Both the position numbers and the translations under genes were made by a program. A DNA stretch of 64,000 nt from Harryflintia acetispora (GTDB taxonomy: Bacteria > Bacillota > Clostridia > Oscillospirales > Ruminococcaceae): positions 248,001 to 312,000 of the forward strand of contig SLUK01000001.1 of NCBI GenBank assembly GCA_004340125.1. The letters are read 5' to 3'. The notes beneath the pieces are model-generated. The model did not search any database and was not told where the DNA came from. It was given only the letters and a program-made list of their open reading frames with translations. The stretch's first letter is position 1. Every line of letters begins with the position of its first letter. Of the stretch, positions 18,894 through 25,793 are shown in pieces.

Positions 18894-19751
18894 ATGGAGC
18901 TTTCCAATGCGGATATGGCGCGGGTGCTGACCCAGGCGCTGCCCTATATCCAGAAATACGACGGCAAGACCGTGGTCATCAAATACGGCGGGAACGCGAT
19001 GATCGACGAGGAGCTGAAAAGCGCCGTGATGTGCGACGCCGTGCTGCTCGCCGCCGTCGGGGTGCGGGTGGTGCTGGTGCACGGCGGCGGTCCCGAGATC
19101 ACCGCGACCCTGCAAAGAATGGGCAAGGAGTCCCGCTTTGTGGGCGGGCTGCGCTACACCGACCGGGAGACCGCCGAGGTCGCCCAGATGGTGCTGGCCG
19201 GAAAGCTCAGTAAGGACCTGGTCGCCGCCATCGGGCGGCACGGGGGCCGCGCGGTGGGGCTCTGCGGGATGGACGGCGGCCTCTTCGAGGCGCGGAAAAA
19301 GCAGTCGGATACCGACCTCGGCTTCGTCGGGGAGATCGCGGCGGTCAACACCGCCGTGGTGGAGGATGCGCTGCACAGCGGTTACATCCCGGTGATCGCC
19401 ACCGTGGGGACCGACCGGGAGGGGAACGTCTATAACATCAACGCCGACACCGCGGCCGCGGCCCTGGCCGGGAGCCTGGGAGCGGAGAACCTGATCCTGA
19501 TGACCGACGTGCGGGGGCTGCTGGAAAATCCCGGGGATGAGAGCACCCTGATCGCGGATGTCGGGATTGCAAGCCTGCCCGCGCTCATCGAACAGGGAAT
19601 CGTCAGCGGGGGCATGATCCCCAAGTGCGAATGCTGCGCTGCGGCGGTGCGCGAGGGGGTGGGGCACACCGTCATCATCGACGGGCGGATCCCCCATTCG
19701 ATTTTGATCGAGCTCTTCTCCGACAAGGGGATCGGCACCCTGTTCCACTGA
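18894..19751 (+). CDS. argB: Acetylglutamate kinase
   Basis: A 285-residue amino-acid kinase. The N-terminal helix 'SNADMARVLTQALPYIQKY' (residues 4-22) is typical of arginine-inhibited hexameric enzymes. Catalytic and binding residues are intact: Lys30-Tyr-Gly-Gly, 'HGGGPEI' (63-69), the acetylglutamate Arg in 'GGLRYTDRE' (Arg87), 'NINADTAAAALAG', and Lys in 'SGGMIPKCE'. It phosphorylates N-acetylglutamate, the arginine-controlled step. ATG 18894 is chosen with AGGGATGGG upstream; the GTG at 18852 is too close to its AAGGAG. A paralogue follows argD. Confidence 0.97.
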   Translation: MELSNADMARVLTQALPYIQKYDGKTVVIKYGGNAMIDEELKSAVMCDAVLLAAVGVRVVLVHGGGPEITATLQRMGKESRFVGGLRYTDRETAEVAQMVLAGKLSKDLVAAIGRHGGRAVGLCGMDGGLFEARKKQSDTDLGFVGEIAAVNTAVVEDALHSGYIPVIATVGTDREGNVYNINADTAAAALAGSLGAENLILMTDVRGLLENPGDESTLIADVGIASLPALIEQGIVSGGMIPKCECCAAAVREGVGHTVIIDGRIPHSILIELFSDKGIGTLFH

Positions 19752-19767
19752 AAAGGAGTGGTGAAGG

Positions 19768-20937
19768 ATGGATGATAAACAGCTTGACCGGCAGTATGTG
19801 GAAAATACCTACGCCCGGCAGGACCTGCTGCTGGATCACGGCAAGGGGGCCTTGGTCTGGGACGAAAACGGCAGGGAGTACATCGACCTTGGCAGCGGGA
19901 TTGGGGTGAACGCCCTCGGCCACGCCGACGAGGGGTGGCTCCAGGCGGTCACCGGGCAGCTGAAAAAGCTCGCGCACACCTCCAATCTCTACTACACCGC
20001 CCCCTGCGCGCGGCTCGCCGAGGAGCTCTGCACGCGCACGGGACAGGAAAAGGCCTTCTTCTGCAACTCCGGGGCCGAGGCCAACGAGTGCGCGATCAAG
20101 GCCGCGCGCAAATACAGCTTCACGCATTACGGAGCGGGACGACACGTCATCGTGACGCTGCAAAACTCCTTCCATGGGCGGACCATGGCGACCCTGTCGG
20201 CCACCGGGCAGGACGTGTTTCACCGGCATTTCGATCCCTTCCCCGAAGGGTTCCGCTATGCGCCGGCCAACGACCTCGCCGGCACGCTGGCGGCGCTGCG
20301 CGGCGACGTCTGCGCGCTGCTGTTCGAGCCCATCCAGGGCGAGGGCGGGGTGGTCGAGCTGGACCACGGCTACCTGCAAAAGCTCGCCGCGGCGTGCAGG
20401 GAGCAGGACATCCTGCTGATCGCCGACGAGGTGCAGACCGGAATCGGGCGCACGGGTAAGCTGCTGGGCTGCGAGCACAGCGGCGTGCGCCCCGACATTG
20501 TGACCTTGGCCAAGGGCCTTGGCGGGGGGCTGCCCATCGGGGCGGCGCTCTTCGGGGAGCGCGCCGCCGGGACGCTTCAAGCCGGGGACCACGGCAGCAC
20601 CTTCGGCGGGAACCCCGCCGTCTGCGCGGGCGCCTGCGCGGTGCTGCGCCGGCTGGATGACGGGTTTCTCGCGGAAGTGGAGAAAAAGGGCGACTACCTG
20701 CGAGGCCGGCTCCTGGCGACTCCGAACGTCCGGGAGGTCAGCGGCCGCGGCCTCATGCTGGGGGTGGCGCTGCGGGAGGGGATTTCCCCCGCCGAGGTGG
20801 TCAAGGCCGCAATTGCCAAGGGCGTGATCCCCCTGACGGCGCACGAGCGGCTGCGCCTGCTGCCGCCGCTGGTCATCACCGGCGGGGAACTGACGAGAGC
20901 AAGCGATATCCTGTGCGACGTGATCGCCGGGTTTTAA
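19768..20937 (+). CDS. argD: Acetylornithine aminotransferase
   Basis: A 389-residue class-III PLP aminotransferase. 'NSGAEANECAIKAARKY' binds the cofactor phosphate. 'FHGRTMATLSATGQ' is the substrate loop, 'LIADEVQTGIGRTG' contains the PLP-ring Asp, and the Schiff-base Lys is in 'TLAKGLGGGLPIGA'. It converts acetylglutamate semialdehyde to acetylornithine. ATG 19768 has GGAGTGGTGAAGG upstream. Sixth gene of the operon. Confidence 0.96.
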   Translation: MDDKQLDRQYVENTYARQDLLLDHGKGALVWDENGREYIDLGSGIGVNALGHADEGWLQAVTGQLKKLAHTSNLYYTAPCARLAEELCTRTGQEKAFFCNSGAEANECAIKAARKYSFTHYGAGRHVIVTLQNSFHGRTMATLSATGQDVFHRHFDPFPEGFRYAPANDLAGTLAALRGDVCALLFEPIQGEGGVVELDHGYLQKLAAACREQDILLIADEVQTGIGRTGKLLGCEHSGVRPDIVTLAKGLGGGLPIGAALFGERAAGTLQAGDHGSTFGGNPAVCAGACAVLRRLDDGFLAEVEKKGDYLRGRLLATPNVREVSGRGLMLGVALREGISPAEVVKAAIAKGVIPLTAHERLRLLPPLVITGGELTRASDILCDVIAGF

Positions 20938-20957
20938 TGAAAGTGGGAGGAACGGTT

Positions 20958-21704
20958 ATGAATCTATCCAATGCGGACAAGGCGCTGGTGCTGACCCAGG
21001 CGCTGCCCTACATGCAGAAGTATTTTGACAAGACGGTGGTCATCCAGTACGACCCGGCGCTGCAGCAGGGCGGGGTGTACGAGGCGGTGATGAGCGACAT
21101 CGTGCTGCTCGGTGCTGTCGGGATCCACGCGGTGCTGGTGCACGGCGGGGCTAGCCTGCCCGAGACGATGGGTCAGGACAACAAGAGCCTGGTGGCGAGC
21201 CTGCAAGCCCAGGGCGGCCGGGCCATCGGCCTTTGCGGAATCGACGGCGGGATGATCCAGGTCGAGCAAAACGGCGAGGAGGGCCGGGTGGCCAGGATCG
21301 ACCCGTCCATCCTTCTCGATCTCATCGGGAGCGGGTATATCCCGGTGGTGGCCGCGGTGGGCTGCGGCGCAGACGGAGGCGCCTGCGCGCTCAACCCGGA
21401 TGCGGCGGCCTCGGCGGTGGCCAGCTGCCTGCACGCCGAGAACCTGATCATGCTCTCCCAGGCGCGCGGGGTGCAAAAGGACAAAACGGATGAGGGCTCC
21501 CTCATCTCGGCCATCCAGGTCAGCGCGGTGCCTTCGCTGCTGCGCTCGGGCACGGTGACGGATGGCATGCGCTCCAAGGTGGAGTACTGCGTGGAGGCGG
21601 TGCGCCGCGGGGTGAAGAAAACCTTCATCATCGACGGGCGGATCCCCCATTCCATCCTGATCGAGATGTTCTCGGACGAGGGCATCGGCACCATGCTTTA
21701 CTGA
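20958..21704 (+). CDS. ArgB-like pseudokinase (degenerate acetylglutamate kinase paralogue)
   Basis: A 248-residue protein clearly derived from ArgB. Its first 29 residues match the operon's own ArgB closely ('LSNAD...VLTQALPY.QKY..KTVVI'), and so does its end 'FIIDGRIPHSILIEMFSDEGIGTMLY' region. The kinase Lys is Gln30, the following Gly-Gly is Asp-Pro, HGGGPEI has become HGGASLPET, and about 30 residues that hold the acetylglutamate-binding Arg are deleted after residue 71. 'NPDAAAS' and a Lys in 'GMRSKVE' remain. It probably cannot phosphorylate acetylglutamate. It retains the N-terminal helix that links dimers in arginine-sensitive enzymes, so a regulatory partner role is an inference. 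ATG 20958 has GGGAGG upstream; it sits between argD and argF. Confidence 0.9.
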   Translation: MNLSNADKALVLTQALPYMQKYFDKTVVIQYDPALQQGGVYEAVMSDIVLLGAVGIHAVLVHGGASLPETMGQDNKSLVASLQAQGGRAIGLCGIDGGMIQVEQNGEEGRVARIDPSILLDLIGSGYIPVVAAVGCGADGGACALNPDAAASAVASCLHAENLIMLSQARGVQKDKTDEGSLISAIQVSAVPSLLRSGTVTDGMRSKVEYCVEAVRRGVKKTFIIDGRIPHSILIEMFSDEGIGTMLY

Positions 21705-21719
21705 TTGGAGGGTATCGTC

Positions 21720-22652
21720 ATGAAACATCTTTTAAAGCTGCTGGACCTCAGCGGCGAGGAGATCGAAGAGTTGCTCTCGATCGCCGACCAGCTCAAATAT
21801 GAGCACCACCACGACATCCCGCATCCCATCCTAGCGGGCAAGTCGCTGGGGATGATCTTCCAGAAGGCCTCGACCCGCACGCGGGTCTCGTTCGAGGTGG
21901 GGATGTACCAGCTCGGCGGCAAGGCGCTCTTTCTGAGCGCCAACGACATGCAAATCGGGCGGGGCGAGGCGGTGCAGGACACCGCCCGGGTCCTCTCGCG
22001 GTACCTCGACGGGATCATGATCCGCACCTTCGCGCAGTCCGAGGTGGAGAGCCTGGCGCAGCACGGCTCGATCCCGATCATCAACGGGCTGACCGACTTC
22101 TGCCACCCCTGCCAGGTGCTGGCCGACCTGATGACCATCCGGGAGTTTCGGGGCGGCCTCAAGGGGCTCAAGATGTGCTACGTCGGGGACGGGAACAACA
22201 TGTGCAATTCCCTGATCGTGGGCGCGCTCAAGACCGGCATGTCGATGGCGGCCGCCTGCCCGAAGGGCTACGAGCCGGACAAGGCGGTGCTCGATTTCGC
22301 GGCGGGGTATGGGGAGCGCTTCCTGCTGACCGACCAGGTGCTGCAGGCGGCGGCCGGGGCCGACGTGCTGGTGACCGACGTCTGGGCTTCGATGGGCCAG
22401 GAGGGCGAGGCCGAAAAGCGCAAAAAGGCCTTCGCCGGCTGGCAGATCAATGACGAGATGGTTGCAGCCGCCGCGCCGGGCACAATGGTGCTGCACTGCC
22501 TGCCCGCGCACCGGGAGGAGGAAATCAGCGCCAAGGTGTTCGAGGCGCACGCCAGCGAGATTTTTGAGGAGGCGGAAAACCGCCTGCACGCCCAGAAGGC
22601 GGTTATGGTCAAGCTAATGGGGCAGAAGAACGAGAACAAGTATAAGCTGTAG
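21720..22652 (+). CDS. argF: Ornithine carbamoyltransferase
   Basis: A 310-residue transcarbamylase. Carbamoyl-phosphate binding motif 'ASTRTRVSFE' (about residues 50-59); 'DFCHPCQVLADL' (HPxQ); ornithine-binding 'DVWASMGQE' (usually SMG) and the 'HCLPAHREEE' loop with the catalytic Cys. It forms citrulline from ornithine. ATG 21720 follows TTGGAGGGTATC. An in-frame start at 21705 would precede the ribosome site. Last gene of the arginine operon. Confidence 0.97.
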   Translation: MKHLLKLLDLSGEEIEELLSIADQLKYEHHHDIPHPILAGKSLGMIFQKASTRTRVSFEVGMYQLGGKALFLSANDMQIGRGEAVQDTARVLSRYLDGIMIRTFAQSEVESLAQHGSIPIINGLTDFCHPCQVLADLMTIREFRGGLKGLKMCYVGDGNNMCNSLIVGALKTGMSMAAACPKGYEPDKAVLDFAAGYGERFLLTDQVLQAAAGADVLVTDVWASMGQEGEAEKRKKAFAGWQINDEMVAAAAPGTMVLHCLPAHREEEISAKVFEAHASEIFEEAENRLHAQKAVMVKLMGQKNENKYKL

Positions 22653-22659
22653 ATTTGCC

Positions 22660-23040
22660 GCTGCCGCTCCGGGATTCCAAAGGGCCAAGGCGCCGATGGC
22701 ACCATGCCCTTCTGGCGGGCGCGGGCAGAGCCCGCGGCCTTTTCCGGCTTGCTACAACTCACGGCTACAAATCCTCCCAAAGATCAGGAAGGGGAGCTTG
22801 GGCGCACGCATTTTTGGCGCCCGCCCCAAAATGCAGGCTCGCTTTGCGAGCGGTGCGTCTCACGGGTGGAAAACGATTCGTTTTCCCCCGTGTACCCCCT
22901 TTCAGTGTGGTTTGCTGGTATTCGCCTTGATGGAATCCCCCTCAGATCAGGAAGGGGAGTGGCGACGTTCCAGTGGAACGTTGGCACGTGGGGAAACCCT
23001 ATCAAGGGGTTTCCCCATGGCGGCAAAGCCGCCATTTCAG
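22660..23040. repeat. Gene-free repeat region after argF
   Basis: No coding frame here looks real. It holds two near-identical blocks 'AGATCAGGAAGGGGAG' (about 22783 and 22945), a bulged hairpin CACGGGTGGAAAACG/CGTTTTCCCCCGTG (22861-22892), 'CGTTCCAGTGGAACG' and 'GGGGAAACCCC/GGGGTTTCCCC'. The last two resemble the blocks in the other dispersed repeats of the window. Confidence 0.65.
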
Positions 23041-23045
23041 GAAAC

Positions 23046-23075
23046 AAAAAGGGCCCGGGGAACTTCCCCGGGCCC
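23046..23075 (-). terminator. Terminator of the group-B hydrogenase operon
   Basis: Read on the minus strand, GGGCCCGGGGAA/TTCCCCGGGCCC (12-bp stem) is followed by TTTTTG. Confidence 0.88.
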
Positions 23076-23089
23076 TTAAATCATCTATT

Positions 23090-24604
23090 CTATTTATGCT
23101 CGTGCTCCTCGGGCAGCTCGCCGATATAGTCGCTCCCCGTCGCAACATGGTGCTCGGCCTCGTCCGCGAACTTCTTGACCGCGGCGGCAGCCTTCTTGAT
23201 CGGCTCGATGGTGCCTGCGCCGCCGATGCATCCGCCCGGGCAGGCCATCCCCTCGAGGATGTAGCCCTTGCGCTTGCCCGCCTTGGCGAGGGTGAGCATT
23301 TTGCGGCAGTCAAAGAGCCCCTCGGCCCTATCGATCTTGACCTCGACGTCCGGGTAGCGCTCGCGGATGACCGCCTCGATCGCGCCGGCGACCCCGCCGG
23401 CAACGCCGTAGCCGCGCCCACCGCCGGTGGCGTCCTCCATCTCGGGCGCGTCCTCGATCTGGCCGAAGTCGATCTCCTTGGCGGCGAAGATGCCCATCAG
23501 CTCCTCGTAGGTGATGACGAAGTCCACGTCGCTGCGCACCGTGCGGCGCAGGGCCTCCAGCTTCTTGGAGGCGCAGGGCCCGATGAAGACCACCCGCGCG
23601 TTCGGGTGCTCCTTCTTGATGATCCGGGCAGTGGCGACCATCGGGGTCAGCTCGGTCGAGACGCAGTGCGCAATCTCGGGGAAAAACTTCTTGGCCATCA
23701 CCGACCAGGACGGGCAGCAGGAGGTCGCCATGAAGGGCTGCTCCTCGGAAAGCCCGTGCACGTAGTGCTCCGCCTCGGCGATCGCGCCGAGGTCAGCGCC
23801 GATGGCCACCTCATAGACGTCCGAAAAGCCGAGCTGGATGAGCGCGTCCTTCACCCGCTGGGGCGTGGCGAGCGGGCCGAACTGCCCGACGAAGGAGGGC
23901 GCGATCTCGGCAATAATTTCCTTCCCCTCCTTGAGGGCGTGGACCAGCTGGAAAATCTGGGACTTGTCCGCAATGGCGGAGAAGGGGCAGTTGACCAGGC
24001 ACTGTCCACAGGAAACGCACTTGTCGTAGTTGATCTTGGCCCGTCCGAGGTAGTCGCTTTCGATGGCGTCCACCCCGCAGGAGGCGGCGCAGGGGCGCTC
24101 GAATTTAACAATCGCGTTGTAGGGGCAGCTTTCCGCGCAGCGCCCGCATTTGATACATTTGTCCTTGTCGATGTGGCTCTTGCCGTCCTTGAGAGACACC
24201 GCCTTGACCGGGCAGACGCTCACACAGGGGTGCGCGAGGCACCCGCGGCAGTTGTCGGTGACGTAGTACTGCTTGGGCGGGCAGGCCTCGCACGCGAAGG
24301 GGATCACGTTGACCAGCGGCGGCTCGTAGACCAGCTCGTCGATGGCGCTCTCCTCGATCCCCTGGGAGATGGGCGCATGCTTGTCCGCGGGGCGCACGTC
24401 CAGCCCGCAGGCCAGGCGCAGCCGTTCGCCGACGATGGCCCGCTCCTTGAAGACGCTGTCGCGATAGGTCGCGATCTCGCCCGGGATAATCTTATAGGGG
24501 ATATCCTCGATGCGGGAATAGTCTCCGCCCTCGAACGCCAGCTTTGCGATCTCCTGGAAGATCTGGCGGCGGATCTTGGTTACGGGAGTATAAATGCCTT
24601 TCAA
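23090..24604 (-). CDS. [FeFe] hydrogenase, group-B-like monomeric
   Basis: A 504-residue hydrogenase. The N-terminal third is rich in Fe-S ligands: 'CEACPPKQYY...CRGCLAHPC', two ferredoxin-type clusters 'CIKCGRCAESCP' and 'CVSCGQCLVNCP'. The H-cluster motifs are L1 'TSCCPSW' (both cysteines kept), L2 'GPCASKKLE' and L3 'ACPGGCIGG'. It would evolve or oxidise H2, probably with ferredoxin. The GPC form of L2 and CPSW form of L1 point to group B rather than the classical group A. It follows the [2Fe-2S] protein at 24641-24913, and the operon is probably governed by the Rex-like site at 25080. Confidence 0.93.
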   Translation of the reverse strand: MKGIYTPVTKIRRQIFQEIAKLAFEGGDYSRIEDIPYKIIPGEIATYRDSVFKERAIVGERLRLACGLDVRPADKHAPISQGIEESAIDELVYEPPLVNVIPFACEACPPKQYYVTDNCRGCLAHPCVSVCPVKAVSLKDGKSHIDKDKCIKCGRCAESCPYNAIVKFERPCAASCGVDAIESDYLGRAKINYDKCVSCGQCLVNCPFSAIADKSQIFQLVHALKEGKEIIAEIAPSFVGQFGPLATPQRVKDALIQLGFSDVYEVAIGADLGAIAEAEHYVHGLSEEQPFMATSCCPSWSVMAKKFFPEIAHCVSTELTPMVATARIIKKEHPNARVVFIGPCASKKLEALRRTVRSDVDFVITYEELMGIFAAKEIDFGQIEDAPEMEDATGGGRGYGVAGGVAGAIEAVIRERYPDVEVKIDRAEGLFDCRKMLTLAKAGKRKGYILEGMACPGGCIGGAGTIEPIKKAAAAVKKFADEAEHHVATGSDYIGELPEEHEHK

Positions 24605-24640
24605 CTATGAAACCCCATTTCTACAAAAAATAGCCGGCCC

Positions 24641-24913
24641 TCAGCTCTTTGCCGGGAGCCCCATTGCAATAATCCTCTCCATGACCGTTTCGCTGTCGGC
24701 GTTCTCGATCAGGTCGCCGTTGATCCGCACCACCGGGGAAATATCCGGATGGGTGCCCTCGACGAGGTTGGTGCAGGTCGTGATGTTGACCTGGGTGTTG
24801 AGCCTGAGCTGGACCTTGAGCTTCTTGAGGCTCTCGATCGACTCGATGATGTGCATGGCCCCGTTGAGCACGCACTGTGTGCAGACGCAGACCTCGACGT
24901 TAACCTTTTTCAT
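24641..24913 (-). CDS. Thioredoxin-like [2Fe-2S] ferredoxin-type protein (variant Cys set)
   Basis: A 90-residue protein related to the NuoE/HydC thioredoxin-like [2Fe-2S] family: 'EVCVCTQCVLNG' near residue 7-18 and 'VNITTCTNLVEG' near 50. The first C-x4-C ligand pair is present with an extra Cys inside. The second pair has only one Cys (CTNLV instead of C-x3-C), so cluster binding may be altered. It probably passes electrons to or from the hydrogenase encoded just downstream. ATG 24913 (MKKVNVEV) has AAAGGAATGG upstream. It has a long leader (~190 bases) from the promoter at 25107-25135. Confidence 0.8.
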   Translation of the reverse strand: MKKVNVEVCVCTQCVLNGAMHIIESIESLKKLKVQLRLNTQVNITTCTNLVEGTHPDISPVVRINGDLIENADSETVMERIIAMGLPAKS

Positions 24914-25079
24914 GCTTATGACCATTCCTTTCTCGGGAATTTGCGCCGCCGGCAAGGAGGAAATGGCGGGCGTCGTCCAGGCGCAAAAACCATAAGTTTA
25001 AAAGACCAAGCTTTCAAACTTTGCCCCTCTGCTTGATTTGTGGCCGCCCGGTCCCTGGCGGCAGGAGCTGATCGGAAGG

Positions 25080-25097
25080 TTGTTATTTATTTAACAA
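25080..25097. promoter_or_regulatory. Rex operator candidate, hydrogenase arm
   Basis: TTGTTATTTATTTAACAA matches the clostridial Rex consensus TTGTTAA-n4-TTAACAA at 13 of the 14 defined positions. It lies at about +3 to +20 of the minus-strand promoter 25107-25135, so bound Rex would block initiation when NADH/NAD+ is low. Confidence 0.8.
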
Positions 25098-25106
25098 TCA
25101 GTTCCT

Positions 25107-25135
25107 ATTATATCCCCGGCCCCATACAAAGTCAA
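25107..25135 (-). promoter_or_regulatory. Promoter of the group-B hydrogenase operon
   Basis: Minus strand TTGACT, 17-base spacer, TATAAT, with the Rex-like operator directly downstream. Confidence 0.85.
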
Positions 25136-25443
25136 GGCCCCTCCCCGTGTAAAATACCGGGAAAAGCGCCCCTTATGCACCGGTTGGCTGCGCACCGTAT
25201 TGTTAACCTTATTATACTAAAAGCCCGGCGGGCCTGTCAAATGAAATCCCGTCCATTTCTGGTTTTTTCTCGGTATTGAAAAGCTCCGGTTGCCTTCACG
25301 CCTTCTTTCCGTTATACTGGGGCCAAAGGTATGCCGCCCCGGTAGTTTGGACAGCCGGGTAAGGTTTATGCCGCGGCCGCAAAGCGCCGGGCCGGAAAAG
25401 GGAAAAATTTGAAAGATTTCCTGCAAAAAGTCCGCCCCAAGGC
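25136..25443. other. Intergenic region between divergent hydrogenase operons
   Basis: No convincing coding frame. It contains a further TTGTTAA half-site (25200-25206, followed by CCTTATTATAC), which could be a weak third Rex site or a minor promoter. Otherwise I see nothing clear. Confidence 0.5.
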
Positions 25444-25472
25444 TTGCGCTGCGGCGAAGGATGCGGTACAAT
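25444..25472 (+). promoter_or_regulatory. Promoter of the sensory hydrogenase operon
   Basis: TTGCGC, 17-base spacer, TACAAT, ten bases before the second Rex-like operator. Confidence 0.65.
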
Positions 25473-25481
25473 GGGAATAGA

Positions 25482-25499
25482 ATGTGAAACTATTAACAA
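25482..25499. promoter_or_regulatory. Rex operator candidate, sensor arm
   Basis: ATGTGAAACTATTAACAA: a TTGTGAA-like left half and a perfect TTAACAA right half with the standard 4-base gap. Position relative to the promoter (about +3 to +20) mirrors the site at 25080. Confidence 0.7.
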
Positions 25500-25523
25500 T
25501 CATGTTCAGGAGGGACCGGACAA

Positions 25524-25793
25524 ATGGTGGAGGTAAAGGTGTGCGTGGGCAGTTCCTGCCATATGAAGGGGTCTTATCAGGTGATCAAGACCTTTGAGGA
25601 GCTGATCAAGAAAAACGATCTGAAGGACGAGGTGGCGCTCAAGGCCTCCTTCTGCATGGGGCAGTGCCTTCAGGGGATTTCGATCACGGTGAACGGCGAG
25701 CCGGTGCAGAATGTGGGCTTTGCCAACGCGCAGGATGTGTTTTACCAGCACATCTACCCGCTGGCCAAGAAAAACGACGGGGAGGACGCGTAA
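25524..25793 (+). CDS. Thioredoxin-like [2Fe-2S] protein (HydC/NuoE-type)
   Basis: An 89-residue protein with all four expected ligands: 'VCVGSSCHMKG' (C-x4-C, residues ~7-12) and 'SFCMGQCLQG' (C-x3-C, ~47-51). It belongs to the thioredoxin-like [2Fe-2S] ferredoxins that accompany hydrogenases and complex-I-like enzymes. ATG 25524 follows AGGAGGGACC. Its stop is immediately followed by the ATG of the sensory hydrogenase, so the two are co-translated. It is a paralogue of the protein at 24641-24913 in the opposite arm. Confidence 0.88.
   Translation: MVEVKVCVGSSCHMKGSYQVIKTFEELIKKNDLKDEVALKASFCMGQCLQGISITVNGEPVQNVGFANAQDVFYQHIYPLAKKNDGEDA

Noticed and set aside
20958..21704. Pseudogene call for the second argB
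   Set aside because: The frame is intact, has a good ribosome site and selective loss of active-site elements only, so pseudokinase is a better description than decayed gene.
22973..24610. A 545-codon open frame on the plus strand opposite the group-B hydrogenase
   Set aside because: It is the antisense of a clearly conserved hydrogenase with intact Fe-S and H-cluster motifs; its product is charge-rich and unlike any protein. GC-rich codons make long antisense frames common here.
25217..25471. An 84-codon minus-strand frame between the hydrogenase arms
   Set aside because: No ribosome site, no recognisable domain, and it runs over the sensor-arm promoter.
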